From Hericium rajendrae (taxonomy: Eukaryota; Basidiomycota; Agaricomycetes; Russulales; Hericiaceae), in contig CM065880.1 in the NCBI GenBank assembly GCA_033439255.1, positions 372,001-436,000 of the forward strand: a stretch of 64,000 bases of DNA. The letters run 5' to 3'. The stretch's first letter is position 1; each line of letters starts with the position of its first letter. The notes under the pieces are model-generated. The model saw only the letters and a list, made by a program, of their open reading frames with translations, ran no database searches and had not been told where the DNA came from. The position numbers and the translations under genes were made by a program. Positions 31,282 to 42,920 of the stretch are shown here, in pieces.

Positions 31282-33339
31282 ATGGCAGGTGAGCCGCACG
31301 ATGCGAAGCGACAACTCGACCGGCGCGCTTGTTCGACGTGTGGACGCGACGACGCCAAGTTAAAGTTTTGTGCTGTCTGTGTGGAGGTGAGTGCCGTGGG
31401 TGTGAACGCTGTCATATTGGATCTAATAGCCCAATGTCGCCAGGTCGGATACTGCTCTCGCAAGTGTCAGCTTGACGACTGGAAGTCACACAAGACCGTA
31501 TGCAGTATGTTGCTATACTTGGTCCAGCAGAGCGGAGTCCTTACATTGGCTTATTTGAAGAAAAACCTCCCAGCGATAATAAGGAAAAAGGAAAAGAGAA
31601 GGCAGAGGCTTCACAATCCGCTTTGGCTCTGGTGGTGTCTAGGCGGAATACGAAACATAACGCGGACGCCGAGGATAGCCTACCAAGTATCATACAGAAG
31701 CTTCGGCAGTACACACTCTATGATTGCGCGTTCTGTGGTTGGAGCAAGGATCACAATCTTGTGTTTTGCATTTGTACACAGGTGTGTCCATCTATATCGA
31801 AGTCAATTTTTGTTCTTATAATGTCGAACCAGGTAAAATACTGTTCGGAATACTGTAGGAATAGAGATCTCCAAGCGCACCGGCCCGCCTGCGGTATGTC
31901 TCGTGCTCTTCTGGTAGGCATCCTACTGAACTCTTGAAAGAATACGTGAGGAAGATGTACGACGCCTTGTGCGCCAGGAGGGCCACCGCCCCGATACGAC
32001 AAGTATACGTCCCGAAGAAGGCCAAGAACAAGTGTTCACACTGTCGCTCCCGAAAGGGCCGCGAGCATTTAAAACTTTGCCCATGTTTTCAGGTAGCACA
32101 GATTTGGAATCCCTTTCTAGCCCTATTCAAATTCTGATTCTAGATGCGGTACTGTTCCGAGGCCTGTCAGCGAGCAAGCTGGAAGACTCACAAGACTACA
32201 TGTGGTGCGGAATATTTTGTATATCTATCTGCTCGATGTTGAGTCATTGACTAGGCAAGACCGATAGCCCTGATATTCAAGCATTTTACCCACTGCTTGC
32301 TTATCTTGTCGAGCGCTCTCATTTCAACGAGCTCAAGCCTCTCCACAGAGCATTCACCCACACCATTCTCAACCCAGGAAGACTCGAGTATCTGGGTTCA
32401 GGCGTTGGGTTCGATGCGATGACTGTCTTCCTAGCTCCCTCAACGCGCCGCCACACCCCTGGTTCGCCGGAATGGTGGCCCAACGCAAGCGCCGACGATC
32501 GAGCCAGGCTCGCGCAGCGCATCGTGCACGAAGGCTTCGTGCTGCCCATCATCACCTCCGTGCTCGTTGCCCTGCTCTGCGAAATGTACACCACTACGTC
32601 CGCCCCGGACAGCGCCGCCCGCCGCGTGCGCCTGCGCTACCGCTCCGAGCCCATCGCCGACTTCGGCATCTGCGCCGGCACGGTGCGCGTCACGAATCGA
32701 GACCGCCTGCAGTACATGGACGCTCGCGGATGGACGACGCCGGGACAGGACCCGCAGGACCACTACTGGATGTACTTCCTCACGGCGCGCGGCGAAGAGG
32801 TCCTGCTCGATTGTGCGATGGTGCCGTTCAACTTCGACATGGTGCTCTTCGTCCTGCCGTATGTCCCGCCCGCGCACTGGGGGACGCCGATGGGCAATTC
32901 CGTGCCCGCGATCTTCCAGGAGCGGCTGATACGAAACAACACGCCATCGATGTATATTGAGCGCACGAGGATGAGCGTGCTACGCGACGCCGAGCTGCAG
33001 AAGGCCGCAGAGAACAGTGCGCGCGGGTTCACGGTGGAGGACGAGGATCGCGTCGTCACGTTCATGGAGAAGCTGGCGCGCCGGCACGTGACGCTGGTCG
33101 AGCGCGAATTCATCGTGAGGCTCTTGAATGACCACATATTGACGCTGCGCAAGGTGGTGCAGGGCGGAGAGTACAGGGGATTTCCGGAAAGGCCCATTAC
33201 AGACACCCTGACAAGGCCGCGGGATCCGGAGTCGTCTATTAGGTTCAAGGCGGAGGCGGAGGCAGATTGGGACAGGATCCAGCAGGAAAACAGGAAGAAC
33301 AAGAAGCGCGGGAATGCATGGCCAGCCCCACCGTTGTGA
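31282..33339 (+). CDS. Triple MYND zinc-finger protein with conserved C-terminal domain
   Basis: Seven exons: 31282-31386, 31444-31504, 31561-31781, 31833-31893, 31941-32092, 32144-32204, 32255-33339; 581 aa. Three complete MYND fingers follow one another: CSTCGRDD..FCAVC with GYCSRKCQ, CAFCGWSK..FCIC with KYCSEYCR, and CSHCRSRK..LCPC with RYCSEACQ. Each keeps the CxxC, CxxC, YCSxxC and HxxxC zinc ligands. MYND fingers bind proline-rich peptides of partner proteins. The C-terminal part of about 360 residues (VERSHFNELKPLHRAF, GQDPQDHYWMYFLTARGEEV) resembles domains I recall beside MYND fingers in other basidiomycete proteins of unknown role; no SET methyltransferase motif is seen. Each finger is split by a phase-0 intron and followed by a phase-1 intron. 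Start ATG 31282 gives MAGEPHDAKRQ. Confidence 0.85.
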
Positions 33340-33724
33340 AAGCAGTCACTGTAGTTGTAAGATTAGCTGAATTTGGCATGCAGTGTGCAGTGCGACCATG
33401 TATGTACCTTGTGTCATTGTCTCGAATGACTGTCCCGGTCGGTCATGATAACAGCATATCACAGTGATAGACGGCTCGCTGACTCCAATTGCGAACAGTT
33501 CTCAAAAGTGATGAATATCCAAGCCAGCTTGGTTGCATAGCATGCACTTGCCAAGATATAGATTGTCGAGAAGGCGTTAACAGTTTGGAATAGCGGCTGA
33601 TGTTTACTGAACATTTTATGTCCTGTGGTCCAACGATTACCCTTCAATTAGCCGATTGAAGGCGCGCATCCCGACCTTGGCATAATGACTGTTCTCACCA
33701 TATCTGCCTCCCTTTTACGTGTCC

Positions 33725-34085
33725 TTGGCGAAGACGCACCACAGTGAGAATCTAGGATGCATCAAATCGAGACGGGCCGGGGCTCGCCCGGCACAGAGTG
33801 CATAGAGGCGGAGAGTCGAGTACATGAAGAGCGCAGTCGCCTGTCGCCTGTTGGACCGTTAAATCGACAGTCCCGCGATGTTCAGCAGGTGAGGTTCAAC
33901 ATGTTCAGACGGAACACCTGGGCAAAGACGTACCACAGTGCGAGGCGTTATCAAACTGAGTAGGGCCGGATACCGAGCTCCCTTGTGACCGCCTGCCTGT
34001 AGGCGGAGAATTGCGAGCACGAGAGCACGGTCGCCTGCTGAATAGTAAGATCGACAGTGGGCCGATGTTCAGCAGGTGAGATGGT
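33725..34085 (+). repeat. Diverged tandem repeat, about 180 bp per copy
   Basis: Two diverged copies (about 33725-33905 and 33915-34085) share AGACGCACCACAGTG-like starts, a GGCGGAGA block and the ending GATGTTCAGCAGGTGAG. A third relative lies in unit 2 at about 36225-36405. Non-coding as far as I can see. Confidence 0.6.
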
Positions 34086-34378
34086 ACAGGACCGTTGATC
34101 CATTGCTCCGCCGGGAAGGGGTGTTTCAACGTGTCCAGAGACAGAAAGGCCGAGCTGTGCATGTAGATCAATATCGTGTCCTATGTCACCCCCCTATGCT
34201 GTCTGAGAGACCGGAGAATAACGTAGCTTCGCACTTGCTGACACAAACCTATACGAAATTATCATGATTACCGCAGCTTGGGAATATCTGGACAGGTGAA
34301 GAGAAGAAGATTGAGCGATCATACATAATGAAACGGAAGATCATGAACTTGCAAAGCCGGAATGGCATACGCGTCAGT

Positions 34379-36612
34379 GTGTGCATGGAAACATGGAATT
34401 GAGTAGGTACCGCATCTACCCTATGGCTGCTCATGCAATGAGTGCGTAACGTTATGTGTGGGCCCAGCTTACCCCGGATCTGCTGACGAGAATCGGTTAT
34501 CTGATGCGCGGGCGGGCGCTTGCCTCCTCATCCAACGACGGCCACGACTACGACGGGACTTGCACACCCAAGTGCCTTGGGTGAATTATGGCGAACGAAG
34601 ACGGTGCCAATGCATGTCTTTGTAGACCCATTCAAATTCTGTTCTAGATGCGATACTGTTCCGAGACATGTCAACAAGCGAGCTGGAGGGCTCACAAGGC
34701 TATATGTGGTGCAATATGTTTTGTATGTTTATCCGCTCGATGTTGAATCGTTGAATTTGCGTTGAATAGGCAAAACCGATAGCCCTGATATTCAAACTTT
34801 TTACCCACTGCTTAATGCATATCTTGTCGAGCGCTCTCATTTTATGTTCGCAGAGCGTTCACCCACACCATTCTCAACCCAGAAGACTCGAGTATCTGGG
34901 TGCAGACGTTGGGTTCGATGCGATGACTGTCTTCCTAGCTCCCTCAACGCGCCGCCACAAGCCTGGCTCGCCGGAATTTCAATAATGGCCCAATGCGAGC
35001 GCCGATAATCGAGCCAGGCTCGCGCAGCGCATCGTGCACGAAGGCTTCGTGCTGCCCATCGTCACCTCCGTGCTCGTCGCCCTGCTCTGTGAGATGTACA
35101 CCATCACGTCCGCCCCGGACAGCGCCGCCCGCCGAGTACGCCTGCGCTACCGTTCCGAGCCCATCGCCGACTTCGGCACTGCGCCGGCACGGTGCGCATC
35201 ACGAATCGGGACCGCCTGCAGTACATGGACGCTCGCGGATGGACGACGCCGGGACACGACCCGCAGGACGTCTACTGGATGTACTTCCTCGCGGCGCGCG
35301 GCGAGGAGGTCCTGCTCGATTGCGCGATGCCGCCGTTTAACCTGAACATGGTGCTCTTCGTCCTGCTGTATGTCCCGCCCGCGCACTGGGGATGCTGATG
35401 GGAAATTCCGTGCCCGCGGTCTTCCAGGAACGGGTGATACGGAACAACACGCCGTCGATGTATACCGAGCGTACGAGGATGAGCGTGCTGCGCGACGCCG
35501 AGCTGCAGAAGGCTGCAGAGAACAGTGCGCGCGGGTTCACGGCGCAGGACGAGGATCGCGTCGTCGCGTTCGTGGAGAAGCTGGCACGGCGGCGCGTGAC
35601 GCTGGTCGAGCGCGAATATATGGTGAGGCTCTTGAATGACCACACGTTGACGCTGCGTAAGGTGCTGCAGGGCGGAGAGTACAGGGTATTCCCGGAACGG
35701 CCCATGACAGACTCCTTGACAAGGCCGCGGGATTTGGAGTCGTCTGTTAGGTTCAAGGCGGAGGCGGAGGCAGATTGGAGCAGGATCCAGCAGGAAAACA
35801 GGAAGAACAAGAAGCGCGGGAATGCATGGCCGGCCCCACCGCTGTGAAAACAGTCATTGTAGTTGTAAGACTAGCTAAATTTGACATGCAGTGCTCAATA
35901 AGACCATGTACGCACTCTGTGTCATTGTCTCGAATAGTTGTCCTGGTCGGTCATGGTGACAGCATATCGCAGTAATAGACGACTCGCTGACTCCAGTTGC
36001 GAATAGTCCTCGAAGAGTGACGAATATCCAAGCTTCGTCCAAGCCAGGCTTGGTTGCATAGCACGCACCCGCCAAGATACAAATCGTCAAAAAAAACGTT
36101 GGCAATTTCGAATAGCGGCGACGGTCTGTGGAAATTTTCATGGCCTGTGGTCCAACGATTACCCTATTATCAGCCACTTGAAGACACACGTCCCGGGCTT
36201 GGCGTAACGACTGTCCTCACCTTTACGTCTCCTCGGCAGGAGACGCACCACAATACGAATGTAGGATGCCTCAAATCCAGACGGGTCGCCAAGCTCGTCT
36301 GTCACAGCGTGCATGGAGGCGGAGAGTTGAGCGACTGAAAAGCGCGGTCACCTGCTGGATAACTAGACGGAGGTTGATGGGCCGATGTACAGCAGGTGAG
36401 GTTCAGTATGTTGAGTTGCCTTCCTAGAGCATCTGAGACAGGTGAATTTTGGCTTCGCACCTGCTGACACGAACACACAACTTACGAAGTAGTCATGATT
36501 ACCGCAGCTTAGAAGCATCTGACCAGGTGAAGAGAAGACTGTGCGATCAAAGCATAATGGAACGGAAGATCATGAACTAGCAACGCCGGAACGGGATACG
36601 TGTCGGCGTAAA
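34379..36612 (+). repeat. Tandem segmental duplication, unit 2 (shortened)
   Basis: Head-to-tail copy of 31055-34378. It lacks the segment from just after the start codon to intron 5 of the MYND gene and is shorter and diverged in its 3' flank. It ends near 36612, where similarity to unit 1 stops. Confidence 0.8.
34648..35847 (+). pseudogene. Degraded copy of the triple-MYND gene
   Basis: It retains the 61-nt exon for the second half of finger 3 (34648-34708, MRYCSETCQQASWRAHKAIC) and the large last exon (34770-35847). Exons 1-5 of the parent are absent. The last exon has several indels compared with the parent, near 34850, 34890, 34978, 35178 and 35391, so no full reading frame remains. The end from 35392 is still open and codes 151 aa; by eye it shows 18 differences over 149 aligned residues to the parent. 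This is a host-gene pseudogene created by tandem duplication plus deletion. Confidence 0.85.
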
Positions 36613-38515
36613 CAGCAATGGTTGACACATCCGCGCAGGGGCTGTGAGTCAATGACTGTGAAGAACGCGGAGGAAAGCGAGATCGTCGCCTTCCAGCCCC
36701 TATTTACCTCGCAGAATATCGGCTAGGGTGACTGCACGACGTTTGTGTTGCAGGAGGACGAGCTGTCGCAGTAACCCCTCGTCTGGAATGAGCAGGCACA
36801 TTACACGCATCAGAGTCATCTATGTCCCGAAATGAACTCATCGAGGACGTCATTAAATGCACTGTGTATGGCGATCGCCCGCTGGATGACTGCGCAAGAC
36901 GAGGTGCTTGCACTAGCCCGTGTGTCGAGCATCAAGCTGCAATATGTACCAGATCTGGATGTCGACGGCTCGCCAGGACTAGACCGCGTATTCCTCCGAA
37001 TAATGCCGCACTGTATACGACCGGAGAGCATTGGGAGAAGAACGTCCTACGGTGAGATCCAGGACGATAAGAAGCGCACCAAGAAAAGTGTCGCGACCAA
37101 TTTGAGCTCTCGAGGATCCAACTGAGTCCGAATAAGGATCGATGCTGTCGGGCGAGATTTTCGCTGCAATGAACAGAAGCCGAACACGTACTGGACGGCT
37201 TCCGCAGCCCAGTCCTAAAAAGCATCGACACGCGCCGGGCGCACCTAATGTCGGCAGAAGGCCGGAGCTCACTGGCTAAAGATCTGGGGTGAATGTGGAC
37301 GAGCTTCGTCCCGCAGCGACGTGGGACAGAGAAAAGGCAAACGACGGTCGTGTTTGGTGGGTTACGCGTATGGTCACCCGGTGCCCCGTTGAGCATGAAG
37401 TCCGTGGCCGGGGAGACGGACGCGTATCATGCAATCTTGGGGCCGACTGCCATGTCGACGGCGGGCTTCGTGTCGTTGGCGAGCTGCTTCGTCCTATTGG
37501 CACGTCCCTTCTACTTGCCTGAATGATAGCGCCGGGTCGCGCGGTGCGCAAAGCCCCCGCAACGCCTGCGTGCTCGCAGTGGGTCGTTCACGGCGCAGAA
37601 GGCTCGATCAACGACGATGATCCAAGCTTCGCGAATCATGACAACGTCCGCGGACACAGATTCGGAGCGCCCCATTTGCTGAGAATGCCGCCTCGAGGCA
37701 GAAGAGCTGCTGCCGCCGCCGCTTTATCTTGTTTTATCTTGTCAGTGTCGGCTGTTCGGAGTGGGCCCAGAACCACATGGAGGTCATGGTGCACCGGGTG
37801 CGTGTCCTGTCAGGATTCCTTCTGTCACACCTCGCTTGCACCCCGCAGCCGACGGAACAAAAGTAGCACGTCAGCTGAACGATGCCTGACAAGGCGCACA
37901 AGTGTCCTTGGACGCAATCAGCGGACGGCGTCGGTCGCTGTACGACCCCCGCCGAGGTCATCGATAACGAGGGTCGCGATGGAGAGGTGGCGAACGTGGG
38001 GCGCGAACCTGGCAGGCCAAGAAATTGGCGATATCCCCGCGAAATAGAGGCGCTCACACGTGCCCTGGCGAATGAAGGCGGACGCCGCGCCGCTGGGCGT
38101 CGGAAGTGCGCACAGCCTCAATCTCTGTCAGCCTGGAACGCCGTTGCCTGCCACCAGATAACAGAAAGAGATGAGCTGGTAGAACTACGGGGACAGTACT
38201 CGGTGGATGAGGAAGAGAGAAGACAGACTGGACAAGGTCTAGGGACGGAGCGGATGAGAATGGAGTGGGCGGTGCCTTGCCTTGGAAGCGCCACTTGCAG
38301 ATCTCGATGCGGTCGGCCAAGCCGGCGCTTGCGGGTTAAGTCGTCCTCAGTCTCTTATCACAACACGTCCGTTCTTTCTTCCTACCCTCTACCTCGTCCG
38401 TCTGCACTTCCATCAAAAGCGACGACAGGGAAGGGTTTTCGAACGGCTCCCCTTGTAACGCACCCCTAACGACACGACACAACGTTTCTCTCTTTGACAC
38501 TTTCGGATACATACC
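36613..38515. other. Gene-poor stretch upstream of nha1
   Basis: No frame shows a domain or convincing splice structure. Some frames around 36830-37120 and 37290-37520 on the plus strand have moderately coding-like composition, which might be gene relics. The right end holds the nha1 leader, with CT-rich stretches at about 38360-38400 and 38485-38500. Confidence 0.4.
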
Positions 38516-41500
38516 ATGCATTTTCATCCCGTGCGTCTGCCCTGGTCCCTGTCTGTCCTCCGCTGATCCCATGCATTTCACGCTTGCAGTTCGAGACCAG
38601 TATACCACACATTGCGTATACATGTCTGGGAGGCTTTGTAGTCTTCGTGAGTACTCAGCTTTTTGTGGTTAGACCCTGTGGAATGCTGACCGGAATTGCA
38701 GTTTGGCATGTTCTCGCTCTTCATCAGGGAAAAGGTACGCTTGCCGCTTTCTCTTTGTTCAAACATGTTACTCATCGCAACTAGCTGTATATCGGTGAAG
38801 CATGTTGGGCATTCTTATTTGGCGTGATCATAGGTAGGAATATCCTTTGTCACGTGTGAATCCCTGTCTGCCTCTCGTGATGCCGACCTGTGTTGCGAAG
38901 TCTGACGGTCTCTTACTGGACTTCCATGTCTCTAGTCTCGTGCCCGAAGGCTTTCGTCGGGCGTGGACTCATGGAACGCGGATCATGGCCATTTCACGCA
39001 GATGGGGTTTTTACTCTCCTAATTCATTCCGGAGGCTGATATATTGTCCAGGACCAAAAGGAGCCAACATTTTTAACCCGCGAGGATGGGGGAACGGCAG
39101 TGATGCAGTCATGAACGAAATCACGCTGGAATTCACGCGCGTTGTGTTGGCTATAGGTGTATTTGCCATTGGCGTCGAGCTGCCAAAGGCGTACATGCGA
39201 CGGCATTGGAAGAGTATACTTTTTCTGTTACTTCCCGTCATGACATGGGTCTGTTCTCCAAATATGGTGATCATAAATGTGTGCTGACACTGTTTCTTCC
39301 TTGTTAGGGCTGGTTCGTGTCGGCCGGGCTCATCTTCGCCATCATACCCAAGCTCAATTTCCTGTCGTCATTAGCCGTCGCGGCCTGCTTGACCCCGACG
39401 GATCCGATTCTTGCTGCGGCTGTGATTGGCGGAAGATTTGCTGACAAGCATGTGCCAGCCCATCTGCGTCATTTACTTGCAGCTGAATCGGGCTGTAATG
39501 ACGGCGCCGCATTCCCATTCTTGTACATCGCACTGTACCTCACCATCGACAAAACCACAAGCGAGGCTGTCGAAGACTGGTTTGTGATCCTCTGGCTTTG
39601 TACGTCTTTGTTCATTTACCTCACCCGTGCCGCGATGTGCTATTTCTCATTCAGCAGCGCTGATTTCGTCTTTCCATCTGAACAGATCAAGTCTTGCTCG
39701 GCATAGTGTGGGGCTCCTTGCTCGGCTTCGGCTTCCGGCACCTGATGAAGTTTTGTGAAGCGCATAACCTCATTGACCGACAGTCCTATGTCGCACAATA
39801 TATCTCACTTGCACTGTTGACGACCGGTTCATGCGCGTTGCTTGGCTCCGACGACTTGCTCGCAGCGTTTGCATGCGGAACAGCATTCGCCTGGGACGGG
39901 TTCTTCAACAAACAGACTGAAGCGTCCGTGTTCTCGTCCGTCATCGACCTGCTCTTCAACATCGCCGCGTTCGTGTATGTCGGCGCGTGGACACCGTTCG
40001 ACGACTTTAATGATCCGACGTTGTCGCTCACACCCTGGCGCCTCGTCTGCATCGCGATTCTGGTGCTCCTTCTCCGGCGCATCCCTCCCGTCCTCGCGCT
40101 GTACAGATGGATCCCCGACATAAAGAACATCCGCGAGGCACTGTTCAGCGGGCACTTTGGGCCCATGGGTGTCGGTACGTACAGTCTTGATCCCTCCTAT
40201 TCTCTTTTACGCTAACCTCACTACACACAGGCGCGATCTTCATCTCCACACTCGCCGCGAAACAGCTCCCGCCGCCGCACGACCCGCCAGAGACCCAGGC
40301 CGAGTTGCTCGGGGCATCGATCGAGCCAATCGTCTCGTTCATGGTCGTGACCTCCATCCTCATCCACGGGCTCTCAATTCCCTTCTTCTCGCTCGGTCGG
40401 CGCGTGCACACGTTCTCGCGAACGTGGTCGCGCCGCGAAACGCCCGCCGTGCCGGAGTGGACGACGCAGACACGCCCGGTTCTGCGCGGCACTGACATCG
40501 TCATCAACCGCGACGAGGCGGACAGGGCGGAGCGCGGCGAGCCCTCGCCCGAGGGCGTTGAGAAGGAGAGTCTGCCGAGCCGCGAGGGCGAGAGCGAGGC
40601 TACGACGACGGCGGGCCCGTCGCCGGAGGGATCGCATGAGGAGCCGCTGGAGGAGGCGCGACCGGATAACGTGCCCAACGGCACGGAGACCTTCATGGAG
40701 TGGCGAGAGGGCCCGAACCGCATCATTGAGCGGCGGCACGGGCCTGGCGAAGAGGTCCGTTTCATTCATTCTCTGCGCGCTGTGCTCGACGATACTGAAC
40801 GCGGCTGCAGGTCGAAGTAGAAGTGCAGCGCAACGCGTTCGCGCCGAGCGACGCCGAGCGCGTGACGCACGCGTTCCGCGGCGAACCAGAGCAGGCGCGG
40901 CGCGCGGCGCGCGCGTTCCTACAAACACTCAAGCACGCGCCGGAGGAGGTCGAGCATGCAGTCGAGCGCGCGGAGCACGCGGTCGGGGAGGCTGGTGCCA
41001 AGCTCGAGCGCAAGCTCTCCCTGACGCGGCGCGAGCACCCGCACGAGCACGAGCCGCAGGACGCGACGGCGAGCACCAGCGCCGCCGCCGCTGCCGCCCC
41101 CGCCCCGCCACGCGAGGAGGAGGAGGGGTGGGCGTCCGACCAGAGCGCGGAGGAGCGTGGGAAGAAGCGCCGCTGGGGCCGCAAAAAGCCCACGATCTTC
41201 GGCCGCCGCCGCCGTGCGCCCTTCCCGCGCGCCGGCATCGCGCGCGCACAGGCGGGGCACGTCCCCCCTCCCGCGATCACTACCGGCGCGCGCCTCCCGC
41301 CGGCGCAGGGCGCACCCGCGCCGGTCGACGAGGGCGCGCGCGGGCGTGTCGCGGAGACGGGGACGCTGCGCCGCCGCGAGCGCCCGCGGCACTTGCGGCT
41401 GCAGTCTCTGCTCGTACGTGGCGAGACGCCCCCGGTCAGGGAGGCGTCGCCGGCAAGGTCGGTGCGCTTTGCGGACGAGGAGCCGCAGAGCGGGTGGACG

Positions 41501-41656
41501 ACGCCGCATGGGCCGATGTCGGCGCCGGGGAGCGCGATGCCGTCGGACGAGGAGAGTGAGGGCGAGCTGGAGTATGAGGGGCCGGCGGAGGGTGAGCCCT
41601 CGGGGGCACGCGTCACGTTCGATCTGCCGGAAGACAGGGCGAGGGACAGTCGATGA
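38516..41656 (+). CDS. nha1: Plasma-membrane Na+/H+ antiporter, Nha1 family
   Basis: Nine exons: 38516-38530, 38590-38646, 38702-38734, 38785-38833, 39052-39248, 39308-39599, 39686-40174, 40231-40754, 40811-41656; 833 aa. Fungal Nha1 exports Na+ and K+ in exchange for protons and so sets salt tolerance, pH and membrane potential. The start MHFHP, then FETSIPHIAYTCLGGFVVFF spliced over three short exons, is the usual Nha1 opening. Family motifs include GPKGANIFNPRGW, TPTDPILAAAVIGG and the ion-site region AAESGCNDGAAFPF. About twelve hydrophobic segments end near residue 410. A long hydrophilic tail follows (about 420 residues: acidic, then Arg-rich, then Ser/Glu-rich), which in yeast regulates the transporter. 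The fourth intron is unusually long (218 nt). Confidence 0.93.
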
Positions 41657-42920
41657 GTGTGTGTGTCCTGTGGTCTATGGTGATGTGCTGGGTGGGGGAT
41701 ATAGAGGTGTGCGCTGCGCGAGGACACTGAGCTGTACCCGTATTTTCCGTGTTCGTGTGCCCTTTTCATTCTTATGTTTCATCTCTTTCTGGATATCACC
41801 GTCATCTACATCCATCCATCTCTCCGGCCGCGCCTAGGCGCGGCTCAAGTACTATACCGCACCGCCGCTACATACTCACTCCACCACGCCCCGCATTCGT
41901 CTCTGTTCATCGCATGTATCGCATACCTGTTTTGCTTTGCTTTGCACATGGATGTTCCAAATGTATTCACATATCGTCGTCGTGTCCAGAATTCGAGGGT
42001 TTTCGGTGATAGACTGGGGCTTGTGTTTGTGGATTGTCCGGAAGGAAGGAAGGTAAGATGTGTTCAGTCATGATTCTGCGATGAATGCCGTTCACTGGGG
42101 TGGAATAGGAATAGGTGCATGTATTTTCGTGCCAGCGTGTTCCGTCCTGGCAGGGCACTTGTAAAGATGCCATGGAAGCAGAGATAGCAGCGGTCTTCAA
42201 AGCACCATACCGTGCTCCATATATCCGTAATTCTACCCCTCCGAGGACACTGTAACGAACAGTACGTCCTGAATGAAAAGATCAGAATGTCAAAACCAAT
42301 TTGCACGACTTCTTCAGGTTTCAGTACGACACACAGACTGATGAACCCACCCATCCCCCACCGAACCCGCTCCGCAGACACCTTGGCCCTATGTAGAGCC
42401 GGAACCCAGAAAGCCCAGACATTTTAGACTAACGAGGAACGTATATTACAGGGCTGTTCGTAACGCCGTCACGGGCGTACCGGACAGAACACCCTCGGCC
42501 GGAGCGCTCGCATCGACATCATCCCCACTCATCCCCTCTTGTGCGATGATGGTGGCGCGGGAGGGGATACCGAACACCAAAGTCCGAGGCCATCAGCTGG
42601 CCAAACATAGCGTAATTGCCCATGCCCTTATGGAGCAAGCAAGCATATCACATACGGGGCAGAGTTAATGGCGTGCGTCGTGCATCGCGCCGAAGATCTG
42701 CAGGGATGGTCGTCAAAATGGGACATGCGCGGGAAGTCTTTTCCGGGCTTCTGCTGGGTGCGAAATGACGCGTATAGCGCTGGGAAACGACGAACGGGGA
42801 TGCGGACGAGGTCGCGCTTGTGCAAGTCCAGTCCAACGCTGCAAATTCCAAAGCAAGCACCGCAACCAAAGATACAAGAAAAATCGTACACCATCCTTAC
42901 GCACGCTGCAAACACAAATC
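41657..42920. other. Convergent spacer between nha1 and arp6
   Basis: 3' flanks of two converging genes. A short minus-strand frame around 42455-42580 reads protein-like (GIPSRATIIAQEGMSG) but has no supporting exon; otherwise nothing is seen. Confidence 0.45.

Larger units (their letters stand above)
31055..34378 (+). repeat. Tandem segmental duplication, unit 1
   Basis: Unit 1 holds the intact MYND gene, its 5' flank and about 1 kb of 3' flank. It is followed head to tail by the shortened unit 2 (34379-36612). Shared landmarks include GAGTAGGTACCGCATCTACC at about 31068 and 34400, and the matching 3' flanks starting at about 33340 and 35848. Outer borders are approximate. Confidence 0.85.

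Noticed and set aside
40558-41559. Long alternative frames over the nha1 tail
   Set aside because: Very GC-rich coding sequence leaves other frames open; the nha1 frame is supported by splice phases and family similarity.
42455-42600. Minus-strand protein-like run (GIPSRATIIAQEGMSG) as a terminal exon
   Set aside because: No upstream exon or splice site links it to a gene and arp6 already has a natural stop at 42921.
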